Part shown: positions 7,283 to 15,637 of the stretch, piece by piece
How positions within the stretch are numbered: the first letter of the stretch is position 1
How the letters are laid out: the number at the start of each line of letters is the position of its first letter
Assembly (NCBI GenBank): GCA_910577945.1
Contig: CAJTNI010000016.1
Span: forward strand, 1 to 38,028
DNA length: 38,028 nt
DNA from: an uncultured Christensenella sp.
GTDB taxonomy: Bacteria > Bacillota > Clostridia > Christensenellales > Pumilibacteraceae
Direction of reading: 5' to 3'
Position numbers and translations under genes: made by a program
Notes under the pieces: generated by a model
The model's input: only the letters and a program-made list of their open reading frames with translations
What the model was told of the DNA's origin: nothing
Database searches by the model: none

Positions 7283-8206
7283 ATGCCCGTCAATATATCG
7301 CGAAAGCTGCCCGCGTTCGAGGCTTTGGAGCGGGAAAACGTATTCGTCATGTCCGCCGACCGTGCGAGCATGCAGGATATTCGTCCGCTGGAAATCGCGA
7401 TACTCAATCTCATGCCCAATAAAATAGATGCGGAAACGCAGCTTTTGAGGCTTATAGCCAATTCGCCGTTGCAGTCGAACATGGTGCTATTGCGCACCGA
7501 GAGCTACGATTCCAAAAACACGCCCGCGGAGCATCTGTGCTCGTTCTATCATACGCTCGACGAGGTGCGTGCGGCGGGCGCGAAGTTCGACGGGCTTATA
7601 ATCACGGGCGCGCCCGTGGAAAAGCTCGATTTTAAGGACGTGGCGTACTGGGACGAGCTGGGCGACGTGTTCGAGTGGGCGCGGCACAACGTTTATTCGA
7701 CTATGTATATTTGCTGGGCGGCGCAGGCGGGCGTTTTTCACAGGTTCGGCATTGACAAAAGGATTTTGCCGCGCAAGCTCTCGGGCGTGTTTTCCCACCG
7801 CGTGCTCGACAAGACCAATCCGCTGACGCGCGGGTTCGACGACGGGTTTTTCGCGCCGCATTCGCGCTACACCGAGTCGGACGGCGATGCCATGCGCCGC
7901 GAGCCGGCGCTGCGGGTTTTGGCGGAGTCGGACGAGGCGGGCGTGTATCTCGCTTGCACCGCCGACCTCAGGCACGTGTACGTTTTCGGGCACGGCGAGT
8001 ACGACGCGGACACGCTGCACAACGAATACGTGCGCGACCTTGCAAAGGGCTTGGACGTCGAGCCGCCGTCGCACTATTACGCGGGCGGCAGGGTGGGCGA
8101 AATCCCGCCCATGACCTGGCGCGCGCACGAGTCGCTGCTCGTCGGTAATTGGCTCAATTATTGCGTGTACCAAGCCACGCCGTTCGATATCCGTTCTATC
8201 GTTTGA
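7283..8206 (+). CDS. metA: Homoserine O-acyltransferase MetA (predicted acetyl-CoA-using)
   Basis: Catalyses acylation of homoserine, the first dedicated step of methionine synthesis, in the cytoplasm. The 307 residues match the usual MetA length and start MPVNISRKLPAFEAL. Catalytic residues are visible: Cys144 (YICWAAQAG), His237 and Glu239 (FGHGEYD), equivalent to E. coli Cys142, His235 and Glu237. At the specificity position (E. coli Gly111) this protein has Glu113 in TGAPVE. In this family Glu there marks acetyl-CoA use and Gly marks succinyl-CoA, so the product is probably O-acetylhomoserine. The start at 7283 is set by ACAAGGAG seven bases upstream; the frame is open further upstream without support. 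Confidence 0.95.
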   Translation: MPVNISRKLPAFEALERENVFVMSADRASMQDIRPLEIAILNLMPNKIDAETQLLRLIANSPLQSNMVLLRTESYDSKNTPAEHLCSFYHTLDEVRAAGAKFDGLIITGAPVEKLDFKDVAYWDELGDVFEWARHNVYSTMYICWAAQAGVFHRFGIDKRILPRKLSGVFSHRVLDKTNPLTRGFDDGFFAPHSRYTESDGDAMRREPALRVLAESDEAGVYLACTADLRHVYVFGHGEYDADTLHNEYVRDLAKGLDVEPPSHYYAGGRVGEIPPMTWRAHESLLVGNWLNYCVYQATPFDIRSIV

Positions 8207-8262
8207 AACGAATGTTGCGCGCCGCTTGGCGCGTCAAAATAAGCTTATTTTCGGAGGCTATT

Positions 8263-9684
8263 ATGCGAAGAACAAAAATTGTATGCACGCTCGGTCCGTC
8301 TACCGACGATTACGCGGTGCTCAAAGCGATGGTGCGTGCGGGAATGAACGTCGCGCGGCTTAACTTTTCGCACGGCACGTACGACGAGCACAAGCGGCGC
8401 ATGGATATGGTCAAGCGCGCGCGCAAGGAGCTGGGCGTGCCCGTCGCTATCATGCTCGACACCAAGGGTCCCGAAATTCGCATAAGGACTTTCAAGAACG
8501 GCAGCGTCGAGCTAAAAAAGGGCGATAAGTTCACGCTCACCACTCGCGAGGTGGAGGGCGACGGCTCAATCGTATCCGTCACGTACGAGGATTTGCCGCG
8601 GTACGTCAAAAAGGGCGCGTGCATACTCGTCAACGACGGGCTTATCGAGCTTGCCGTCGAATCGGTGAGCGCGACCGACGTCGTCACCGTCGTCAAGAAC
8701 GACGGCGCGCTGTCGAGCCGCAAGAGCATTAACCTGCCCGACACCGATATCGACATGCCGTACCTCTCCGACGCGGACCGCGCCGATATCGAATTCGGCT
8801 TGGAGCAGGACGTCGATTATATCGCCATGTCGTTCGTGCGGTCGGTCGAGGACGTGCGCATTATCAAGCGTTTGCTCGGCGAGCACGATTGCAACGACGT
8901 GCAGCTGATAGCCAAGATAGAAAACCGCTCGGGCGTGGATAACATAAGCTCCATTCTCGCCGAGTGCGACGGCGCAATGGTCGCGCGCGGCGATATGGGC
9001 GTGGAAATTCCGTTCGAGGAACTGCCGGGCATACAAAAGGATATTATCTCGCGCTGCTACCGTCAGGGCAAAAAGGTCATTACCGCCACGCAAATGCTGG
9101 AATCCATGATTAACAATCCGCGCCCCACGCGCGCCGAGATTTCCGACGTGGCAAACGCCATTTACGACGGCTCGTCGGCAATCATGCTCTCGGGCGAGAC
9201 GGCGGCGGGCGCGTTCCCCGTCGAGGCGGTACGCACGATGGCGACCATTGCCGAGCGCGCCGAGGGCGGCATAAATTACCGCAAGCGCTTCAATAATCTC
9301 GAACCGCAGATAAAATCGGTCACCGACGCAGTGTCGCACTCGACGTGCGCCGCCGCGTTCGACCTCGACGCAAAGGCGATTATTTCCGTGTCGCAAACGG
9401 GCTACACCTCGCGCAAGATTTCGCGTTTCCGTCCGTCCGCGCCCATAATCGCCGCCACGACCTCCGTCAAGGCGTACAATCAGCTCGCCATGAATTGGGG
9501 CGTCGCGCCCACGCTCGCCAAAATGCAGGACTCGTCCGACGAGCTGTTCCGCCACGCCATGCAGTGCGCGCTCAATACGGGCTTGGTCGCCGAGGGCGAT
9601 TTGGTGGTTATCGTGGCGGGCGTGCCCGTCGGTATTGCGGGCAATACCAACACCATGCGCATAGAATACGTTAAAAAGCGTTAG
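8263..9684 (+). CDS. pyk: Pyruvate kinase
   Basis: Converts phosphoenolpyruvate and ADP to pyruvate and ATP, the last step of glycolysis. The 473 residues cover the TIM barrel, B domain and allosteric C-terminal domain, without the extra PEP-utilising domain found at the end of many Bacillus-type enzymes. Visible motifs: RRTKIVCTLGPS at the start, RLNFSHG, MLDTKGPEIR, the catalytic block IAKIENRSGVDN with the essential Lys, the Mg-binding ARGDMGVEIP and TATQMLESM. ATG 8263 follows CGGAGG at good spacing; the in-frame upstream extension to 8149 overlaps metA and is not family-like. It lies 56 bp after metA and may be co-transcribed. Confidence 0.97.
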   Translation: MRRTKIVCTLGPSTDDYAVLKAMVRAGMNVARLNFSHGTYDEHKRRMDMVKRARKELGVPVAIMLDTKGPEIRIRTFKNGSVELKKGDKFTLTTREVEGDGSIVSVTYEDLPRYVKKGACILVNDGLIELAVESVSATDVVTVVKNDGALSSRKSINLPDTDIDMPYLSDADRADIEFGLEQDVDYIAMSFVRSVEDVRIIKRLLGEHDCNDVQLIAKIENRSGVDNISSILAECDGAMVARGDMGVEIPFEELPGIQKDIISRCYRQGKKVITATQMLESMINNPRPTRAEISDVANAIYDGSSAIMLSGETAAGAFPVEAVRTMATIAERAEGGINYRKRFNNLEPQIKSVTDAVSHSTCAAAFDLDAKAIISVSQTGYTSRKISRFRPSAPIIAATTSVKAYNQLAMNWGVAPTLAKMQDSSDELFRHAMQCALNTGLVAEGDLVVIVAGVPVGIAGNTNTMRIEYVKKR

Positions 9685-9787
9685 TAATTTTTTGGGGCTT
9701 GTCGCGCGTCGGCGCTGTCGGCATGCGGGCAAGCAATCGGCGCGGCGCGCGGGCGCAATGCCCCGTCGGATTTAAGAGGTTGTCGCA

Positions 9788-10465
9788 ATGAGCAACGATA
9801 AGAAGGAAATTTTAATCGTCGAGGACGAGGTTCGGATTTCGAGGTTTTTGCAGCTCGAACTCGAACACGAAAACTACGCCTGCACCGTTTGCGGCGACGG
9901 GCGCGACGCGCTGGGGCTTGCGCTCGACCGCGATTTCGATTTGATTATACTCGACGTAATGCTGCCGTCGCTTAACGGTATCGAGGTGCTGCGGCGGCTG
10001 CGTCAAACCAAGCAAACGCCCGTCATCATACTTACGGCGCGCGACCAGGTGGTCGATAAGGTGACGGGGCTCGATATCGGCGCGAACGATTACATGACCA
10101 AGCCGTTCGCCATCGAGGAGCTTTTGGCGCGCATTCGCTTGCACACCAAACTCAAAACGACCGTGGGCGCGTCCGAGCTGAGGTGCGGCAAGCTCGCCGT
10201 CAATTCCGAAGCGCGCGTCGCCACCTACGACGGGCACGCCGTAGACCTTACCAAAAAGGAGTTCGACTTGCTCGAATACCTCATGCAAAACCGCAATATC
10301 GTCGTGGGACGCGAAAAGCTGCTCGACGCGGTGTGGGGATTCGATTTTTACGGCAGCACCAACGTGGTCGACGTGTACGTGCGGTATTTGCGCTCCAAAA
10401 TCGACGACGTGTACGGCGTCAATATCATCGAGACCGTGCGCGGCTCGGGATACGTGATAAGATAA
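9788..10465 (+). CDS. OmpR/PhoB-family response regulator
   Basis: A DNA-binding response regulator, partner of the kinase gene that starts six bases after its stop. The receiver domain (about 1-120) has the acidic pair Glu12/Asp13, phospho-acceptor Asp56 (LIILDVMLPSLNG), Thr83 and Lys105 (TKPF). The C-terminal winged helix (about 130-225) contains LTKKEFDLLEYLMQNRNIVV and VDVYVRYLRSKID, typical of the OmpR subfamily (ArlR-like). The ATG is preceded by AAGAGG. The 103-bp gap from the pyruvate kinase gene shows no terminator or clear promoter. Target genes cannot be told from the sequence. Confidence 0.95.
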   Translation: MSNDKKEILIVEDEVRISRFLQLELEHENYACTVCGDGRDALGLALDRDFDLIILDVMLPSLNGIEVLRRLRQTKQTPVIILTARDQVVDKVTGLDIGANDYMTKPFAIEELLARIRLHTKLKTTVGASELRCGKLAVNSEARVATYDGHAVDLTKKEFDLLEYLMQNRNIVVGREKLLDAVWGFDFYGSTNVVDVYVRYLRSKIDDVYGVNIIETVRGSGYVIR

Positions 10466-10471
10466 ATCGGT

Positions 10472-11821
10472 ATGAGGTCGAAAATAAACAATCATGCGGC
10501 GTTCGACGCGCCCGATAATAATATCACTGGCGGTGCGGACAAGCCGCGGCGGCGGGCGGTCGTAGTGACTGCGGGCGAGCGCGCGGCGTTGCCCGAAAAC
10601 CCCGCGGATATTGACGCGGGCGGCGAGGCGGTCAAGGACACGCTCGACAGGATTAAAAGCGAAAAGGCGGAAAAGCGCGAGCGCAAAAAGAACTCGTCGC
10701 AAATCGCGCTCAAAGTATTGGCGATTATTTTCTTTCCCGTCACGCTCATAGTGCTTGGGCTGCGACGGCTGTTCAAAAGATTCAAGGTGGGTATCGCCGC
10801 CAAGGTTACGGTTATATTTTCTGTGGTGTTCGGCGTGCTGATTATAACGTACGCCGCGTTTACCGTTGCGAGCATAGGCAGCTTTGTGGGCACGGGCGGA
10901 CAGGTGACGCGCGAGTATTTCGTGCGGCTGATTATTACGTCGGCGGTGCTGGTCGCGGTGTTTATCGTGCTCGGCGCGGTGCTCGGCGGGTTGAGCAGTC
11001 AGTATATGATTAACCCCGTGCGCAAGATTACGAAGCGCGTAAACGAGATTTCCGACGAGAATATTTCCGCGCGGCTCGACCCCGTGGACTCGCAGGACGA
11101 GCTCATGGAGCTTACGCGGCAGATTAACAAGATGCTCGACTCGCTGCAAGAGGCGTTCGAGCGCCAAGAGAATTTCGTGTCCGACGCGTCGCACGAGCTT
11201 AAAACGCCGCTGTCGGTTATTGCGGGGTACGCCAATCTTTTGCGGCGCTGGGGCAAGGACGACCCAAAGATTTTGGACGAGGCGGTCGCCGCCATTTCGC
11301 GCGAGAGCGAGAACATGAAGCGCATAGTCGAGCAGCTTTTGTGGCTCGCCAAGCTGGGCAACTTTACGCTCAATATCGCCGAATTCAATCTGTACGAGGC
11401 GGTTTCCGACATTGTGGACGGGTATAAGACGGCGGGCATAAAGCACGAGATAACGCTGTCGGGCGACGCGTCCGTCACGCTCAACACCGATAAAAACCTG
11501 ATTACCGAGGCGGTGCGCACGCTTGTGGATAACGCAATCAAGTACACGCCGCCGCAAACGGGCGAGATAAACATTGCGATTAAGCAGACCGAAACGGGCG
11601 TGTGCATGACCGTCGCGGACAACGGCGTCGGCATTGCCGAGGCGGACAGAGCGCATATATTCGAACGGTTTTACCGCTGCGACAAGGTGCGCGGCAGGGA
11701 GTCGGGGTCGTGCGGACTGGGCTTGACCATTTGCAAGCAAATAATAGAAATGATGGGCGGCAAAATTTCCGTCGAATCGGAGCTCGGCAACGGCAGCACG
11801 TTTAAAATCGAATTGGTGTAA
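10472..11821 (+). CDS. Membrane sensor histidine kinase (ArlS-like)
   Basis: Senses a signal at the membrane and phosphorylates the preceding regulator. Residues 1-75 are a basic, low-complexity cytoplasmic start. A hydrophobic stretch (VLAIIFFPVTLIVLGLRRLF) is followed by two membrane helices (KVTVIFSVVFGVLIITYAAF; LIITSAVLVAVFIVLGAVLG) with only a short loop between them, so the sensor may read membrane state or a partner. A HAMP domain follows (INPVRKITKRVNEISDENIS), then HisKA with phospho-acceptor His241 (SDASHELKTPLS) and an HATPase domain with N box (EAVRTLVDNAIKYT), DNGVGI and GLGLTI. The end at 11821 is also the edge of normal base composition; AT-rich DNA begins right after it. Confidence 0.95.
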   Translation: MRSKINNHAAFDAPDNNITGGADKPRRRAVVVTAGERAALPENPADIDAGGEAVKDTLDRIKSEKAEKRERKKNSSQIALKVLAIIFFPVTLIVLGLRRLFKRFKVGIAAKVTVIFSVVFGVLIITYAAFTVASIGSFVGTGGQVTREYFVRLIITSAVLVAVFIVLGAVLGGLSSQYMINPVRKITKRVNEISDENISARLDPVDSQDELMELTRQINKMLDSLQEAFERQENFVSDASHELKTPLSVIAGYANLLRRWGKDDPKILDEAVAAISRESENMKRIVEQLLWLAKLGNFTLNIAEFNLYEAVSDIVDGYKTAGIKHEITLSGDASVTLNTDKNLITEAVRTLVDNAIKYTPPQTGEINIAIKQTETGVCMTVADNGVGIAEADRAHIFERFYRCDKVRGRESGSCGLGLTICKQIIEMMGGKISVESELGNGSTFKIELV

Positions 11822-11859
11822 AAAAGAATAATTTATGCGTGAAATTTTTAAATTCGGTA

Positions 11860-11888
11860 TTGACAAATAAGATATAGTACGATATAAT
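11860..11888 (+). promoter_or_regulatory. Consensus promoter of the AT-rich island
   Basis: TTGACA (11860-11865), 17-bp spacer, TATAAT (11883-11888), with perfect hexamers about 30 bp upstream of the first start codon. It would drive all four island genes. Confidence 0.85.
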
Positions 11889-11917
11889 AAGATAAATTTA
11901 AGTTGGGGGGGCTTAGT

Positions 11918-12709
11918 TTGAATATACGACGTATTGAATTGAAGCAAGCGAAAGAACAAATAGAGGAAATAGTTTTGCATAAGGAAAAATATGTGATAGT
12001 TTGTTACACTTGCGAAAATGAAAGCGAAAAGAAGTTTAATAAAACACCACGAATAACGTGTATAAATGTGCGACGATTGGATAGTAAACAAGCCGTATCT
12101 TTTTCTATTTCGCAAGAGTTGGAATTTTTAAATTACAGCAAAATAACAAATGAGAATTTTGATAAAGCTGAAAAGTCAATGTTGGAGAAATTCTATTTTT
12201 ATGCTTCCCATCAATGTGCCGATAAGAAGTGGCTGCATTGGCGTATGTATGATGCCGAATACGGTTTTGCTGCATTAGAAAATCGGTGCAAAATGTTGGG
12301 AGGAGTTCCGCATATTATTTCCGATCAAGACAAAATTGATATTTGCGGTCTTTTTAAAAAGCGATACGGAGAGAGATTTGTCAAGGAAAAATGGAGAATT
12401 AAATACTTAGCGGAGAAAAATCACATAGAAACTGCCGGCTTTTTGGGTATCAATGAGGAAGCTAAAGCTTTTAAACAGAAGGATTATGTTAGGTTGATGG
12501 AATCACCGACAAGAAAAACATCTATTTTCCTGATTTTTTTGGATTTAGCGGCACAAGGTAAGTTAAAGACTGATAGTAGCTGGAGTGAAATTCACGGATT
12601 AACTGTTCAGGGCTTGTATGATTTTTTAAAAGAAAAATGGTGGTTTAATTTAATAGTCTTTGTATTTGGTATCGCATTGGGTGGTCTTATTTCTTACTAT
12701 ATAAAGTAA
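11918..12709 (+). CDS. Island gene 1: unknown protein with C-terminal membrane anchor
   Basis: I cannot name this family. The protein is mixed alpha/beta and soluble for about 235 residues, then ends in one membrane helix (WWFNLIVFVFGIALGGLISYYIK), so it is probably tail-anchored with the body in the cytoplasm. A hydrophobic strand near the start (KYVIVCYTCENE) and a central motif (KWLHWRMYDAEYGFAALENR) look like conserved core elements. A nuclease-like RNase H fold is a guess from this strand-then-helix pattern; I cannot assign catalytic residues. The TTG start at 11918 is chosen because the G-rich site GGGGGG (11905-11910) precedes it by seven bases; an in-frame TTG at 11903 would overlap that site. 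It is first in the island operon, 16 bp before the EEP gene. Confidence 0.7.
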   Translation: MNIRRIELKQAKEQIEEIVLHKEKYVIVCYTCENESEKKFNKTPRITCINVRRLDSKQAVSFSISQELEFLNYSKITNENFDKAEKSMLEKFYFYASHQCADKKWLHWRMYDAEYGFAALENRCKMLGGVPHIISDQDKIDICGLFKKRYGERFVKEKWRIKYLAEKNHIETAGFLGINEEAKAFKQKDYVRLMESPTRKTSIFLIFLDLAAQGKLKTDSSWSEIHGLTVQGLYDFLKEKWWFNLIVFVFGIALGGLISYYIK

Positions 12710-12725
12710 TTGGAGGTGGTAAATT

Positions 12726-13508
12726 ATGGCACATTTGAAATTGTTAACATTGAATATAGGCAATCCGTCTATTGAGCGCGCAAAAAAACAGGTGGACTGG
12801 TTGAAACAAAGAGATGAGGATGTAATTGTATTAACAGAGACAAAAAATAGTGATGGTTGTCATTATATCTCATCTTATTTTTCGGATTATGGCTATGATT
12901 TATTTTCATTAAATAGTGCATCACGTTATTATGTATATTATCCGCTGTCGAAATCTAACGATTTGGGTGTTATGATTATTAGCAAGATACCATTTTTACG
13001 CGCATATTCCATTTTTGATAAAAACGATAGGTTTTTTGCTAGATATGCCGCATGTGAAATCGAATACGATTCTAAAATACTTAATATAGTAGGCTTATAT
13101 GTTCCGTCTAGAGATGCGAGTATGGAAAAAATAGATCGTAAAAAAGAATTTTGCACGCATGTAGCAAATTGGTTAAAGAACAAAACTGCTCAGAACACCA
13201 TAATATGCGGAGATTTTAATATTTTGAGTAAGTCTCACATTCCGCATTATTCAAATTTTTTAAATTGGGAATATAGATTTTATGATTTGTTTGGTGAACT
13301 TAAATATATTGATGCCTTTGCATTCGTTGCAAAAGATGTGAATGAGTATAGTTGGGTTGGGAGAACAAATGACGGATATAGGTATGACTATATTTTTATT
13401 TCCGATGATTTAAAATCATCATTAAGAGATTGCCGTTTTATCCACCAAACACGCGGTGAGAATAAAATAACCGATCACTCTGCAGTTGTCGTGGACCTGG
13501 ATATTTAA
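12726..13508 (+). CDS. Island gene 2: endonuclease/exonuclease/phosphatase (EEP) family enzyme
   Basis: A metal-dependent phosphodiesterase or phosphatase of the DNase I/exonuclease III superfamily, 260 residues. The signature residues are all visible: Asn10 (LTLNIGN), Glu38 (VLTETK), the GDFN motif at 162-165, the RYDYIFIS block and the final Asp250-His251 (TDHSAV). The active site therefore looks intact. The substrate is open: DNA, RNA, a nucleotide signal or a lipid headgroup are all handled by relatives. No signal peptide or membrane helix is seen, so it is cytoplasmic. Start ATG 12726 follows GGAGGTGG. It sits between the tail-anchored protein and the radical SAM gene, 23 bp upstream of the latter. 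Confidence 0.88.
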   Translation: MAHLKLLTLNIGNPSIERAKKQVDWLKQRDEDVIVLTETKNSDGCHYISSYFSDYGYDLFSLNSASRYYVYYPLSKSNDLGVMIISKIPFLRAYSIFDKNDRFFARYAACEIEYDSKILNIVGLYVPSRDASMEKIDRKKEFCTHVANWLKNKTAQNTIICGDFNILSKSHIPHYSNFLNWEYRFYDLFGELKYIDAFAFVAKDVNEYSWVGRTNDGYRYDYIFISDDLKSSLRDCRFIHQTRGENKITDHSAVVVDLDI

Positions 13509-13531
13509 TAAATGAATGAAAGGGGGATAGT

Positions 13532-14617
13532 ATGAATATTAAAAGATTAAATGATGTTTCGCAAAGGTTGTATAATTATAACGGTGTTGCGCCATGTTAT
13601 TTTAGAACAACGGCGAAACCACCATTTAAAAAGGCAATATTACAAATTACGGAACGCTGTAATCTATTTTGTGCCCATTGCTTTATTTCCGCAAACACCA
13701 TAGGAAAAGAGATGGGCTATTTGGATATTAAAAACAAGTTATTGGATAGATTGATTAAGGAAAACGTAAAAAAAATTACAATCACAGGTGGCGAACCGTT
13801 GGTTCATCCTCAATTTTTAGATATTTGCAAGTTGTTAGGAGCAGCAGGATTTGATATTACTATTTGCACAAACGGAACACTTGTTGACTCTGATATTTTA
13901 AGAACATTATCAAAAATACGACGGTTAAAATTTAATATCAGTTTGGACGGTTTTTCGTTCGAATCGCATGGTAGATTCAGGGGAATGAAGTCGAAAACGG
14001 ATTTTAGTGACTTGTTAGAGAAAATAAGAGATATAGGTTATAGCGGTAAATTAAATGGTTTGCTTTGTACTCCTAACATATATTGTAAAGACGATGAATT
14101 TGTTAAAATATGTGAGTTTGCAAAACTACATAAAGCCAAATATGTATTATTTAATCCTCTTTCTAAGATGGGGCGAGGTCAAAAAACTTCTAAATTATCT
14201 TACGATTATATGAGGTTTGATACTATTAAAAAAAGTACACAATGTTTTATAGATGATGAATTTGAAGTTATTTATATAAGATTTCCAAATAATGGGCGTA
14301 CGCCATTACCTATGTGTGAATTAGGAAATATGATCTATGTTTTTACAAACGGTGATTATACGTTATGTCCGTATATGGTTTTTGCTTGTAACAATGAAAA
14401 TAGCGTTTATCCGCAGAATAAATTTATATTGGGAAATGCTTTTGAGGAAGATTTTTTGTTGTCAGACAATAATATTGAAGATGTGCTTAACATTAAATTG
14501 AATAGAAAATGCAGTATTAATGATAAGTGTTTTGGCGGATGTTATGCGGCAAAGATTATGAGCGGAAAGTATATAGATGACTGCGATACTGAATTGTGTC
14601 CTTTGAATGATGAGTAA
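13532..14617 (+). CDS. Island gene 3: radical SAM protein with SPASM-like C-terminus
   Basis: The iron-sulfur/SAM motif CNLFCAHC (Cys43, Cys47, Cys50) is followed by the SAM-binding TGGEP of a TIM-barrel radical SAM enzyme. The C-terminal part is Cys-rich (CELG, LCPYM, CSINDKCFGGCYAAKIMSG, CDTELCP), as in SPASM domains that bind auxiliary clusters. Most SPASM enzymes modify peptides or proteins, for example as RiPP maturases or sulfatase-maturing enzymes. No small precursor-peptide gene is visible in the island, so the target may be a neighbouring island protein, a host protein or a small molecule. It differs from viperin-like enzymes in having the SPASM region. The ribosome site is AAAGGGGG. 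361 residues. Confidence 0.88.
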   Translation: MNIKRLNDVSQRLYNYNGVAPCYFRTTAKPPFKKAILQITERCNLFCAHCFISANTIGKEMGYLDIKNKLLDRLIKENVKKITITGGEPLVHPQFLDICKLLGAAGFDITICTNGTLVDSDILRTLSKIRRLKFNISLDGFSFESHGRFRGMKSKTDFSDLLEKIRDIGYSGKLNGLLCTPNIYCKDDEFVKICEFAKLHKAKYVLFNPLSKMGRGQKTSKLSYDYMRFDTIKKSTQCFIDDEFEVIYIRFPNNGRTPLPMCELGNMIYVFTNGDYTLCPYMVFACNNENSVYPQNKFILGNAFEEDFLLSDNNIEDVLNIKLNRKCSINDKCFGGCYAAKIMSGKYIDDCDTELCPLNDE

Positions 14618-14628
14618 TTAAGTTACAT

Positions 14629-14637
14629 GGGGGGGGG
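14629..14637 (+). repeat. G9 homopolymer in the leader of island gene 4
   Basis: Nine consecutive G between the radical SAM stop and the ATG at 14652, serving as or overlapping the ribosome site. Length change by slippage could alter translation of gene 4. Confidence 0.6.
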
Positions 14638-14651
14638 AGTAGTGCAACAGT

Positions 14652-15490
14652 ATGGATTTTATTTTGCAGTTACAGAATCGTGCAGAGGTTATATCCTCTA
14701 TTACGTATATGATAATCGGTATCATTGGTGGTTGTTTATCTACGTCTAAATCTAGGCTAGTACGGTGGATAGGAACAGCGATTCTTGCTTTAAGCGGTAT
14801 TGCTATAATACTAATATTGTATATTGATGATTGGCGTTATCTATTATTGGGCATAATTGTAGTAATAATTATAATATTTATTCCTTTAATTCCGATTATA
14901 TTCAAAAGGAACTATATCAACCGTAAAAGAATTGGGAAAATTTTGATAAATGCTACTAAAAATGCGGACGCAAATTGTGATATGTGTATGTTTTGCGGAG
15001 ATATTGATTTTTTAGGTCAAGTTAGCGCAAAAACCAACTCGCAAAATATTGAATGCAATAAACAGTATATTCAAATAAAAGAAGCGGGAATTAACATAAA
15101 ATAATATGTATTAAGCCCGACGGTAATAGCGAAAAAGACATTCAATCTCGGTTGCGCATATGTTATATCAAAAATGCCTTGGGAGAAAAGATTAGCATTA
15201 AATTTTTTAATAAAGAGTTGTGTTCGACGAATAATGAATGCCCATAAGGGTTGCAAAGAGCCTATTGTAATGATATTTGTAATTGTCCCGACTTGTTATT
15301 ACGAGGTAGGATATTTAGCTTAAAAAGTACAGGAGCTAAATGTATTATTTTAGTTTCCACAGTAAAGGCCGGTAAAAAGTATAAGATAGAAGAGTATAGC
15401 AATGATTCAAAAGAATATATATTTTATCAAAAGATTTGGGAGAGTTGGTGGGCAAGAAGTCAAAGTGATGGACAATTTATCATAGAATGA
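14652..15490 (+). pseudogene. Island gene 4: membrane protein, disrupted by frameshift and stop
   Basis: The first open part (14652-15104, 150 codons) has two or three membrane helices (ISSITYMIIGIIGGCL; WIGTAILALSGIAIILILYI; LLLGIIVVIIIIFIPLIPII) followed by a soluble domain (IGKILINATKNADANCDMCMFCGDIDFLG). At 15095-15105 the frame stops, but a shifted frame continues the domain at once (ICIKPDGNSEKDIQSRLR, to NECP), meets a TAA at 15245-15247, and in that same frame runs on to 15490 (LLLRGRIFSLKSTGAKCIIL, ending SWWARSQSDGQFIIE). So one ancestral gene of about 280 codons has two lesions. The soluble part looks like an N-terminal PLD-like fold, but no HKD motif is seen, so I do not name it. 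A sequencing error could explain the frameshift but not both lesions easily. Confidence 0.65.
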
Positions 15491-15578
15491 AAGAAGATTA
15501 TGATAAGCTAATCAATAGGCAAGATTTTATATTGTTTTTGTCGTTTGGGTGAAAGATTTGTGAGTTGCGCCAAAACGA

Positions 15579-15607
15579 TTGATTTATCGCGGCGGATTTT
15601 GTATAAT
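15579..15607 (+). promoter_or_regulatory. Promoter of the purine permease gene
   Basis: TTGATT (15579-15584), 17-bp spacer, perfect TATAAT (15602-15607). The expected leader before the GTG start is only about 25 nt, leaving no room for a purine riboswitch. Confidence 0.8.
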
Positions 15608-15637
15608 GAAATTACTTTACAAAAGGAGGTGTTTTCT

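Larger units (their letters stand above)
11822..15540. mobile_element. AT-rich genomic island (four genes, ends not defined)
   Basis: Base composition drops abruptly after the kinase stop to roughly one third G+C by eye and returns to GC-rich at the permease coding sequence near 15640. Codon use is A/T-ending throughout. It has its own consensus promoter and four co-directional genes 16-34 bp apart. I found no flanking direct repeats, transposase or integrase, so the way it arrived is unknown. The composition change is seen; transfer is inferred. Confidence 0.75.

Noticed and set aside
8149..8262. N-terminal extension of pyruvate kinase
   Set aside because: Overlaps metA, has no ribosome site and does not match the family start.
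9812..12115. 767-codon minus-strand open frame across the regulator, kinase and island start
   Set aside because: Crosses a sharp composition boundary and mirrors two clear plus-strand genes.
13532..14617. Prokaryotic viperin
   Set aside because: The CxxxCxxC motif is shared by all radical SAM enzymes; the Cys-rich SPASM-like end does not fit viperins.
15608..15637. Purine riboswitch before the permease
   Set aside because: Only about 25 nt lie between the expected transcription start and the GTG.
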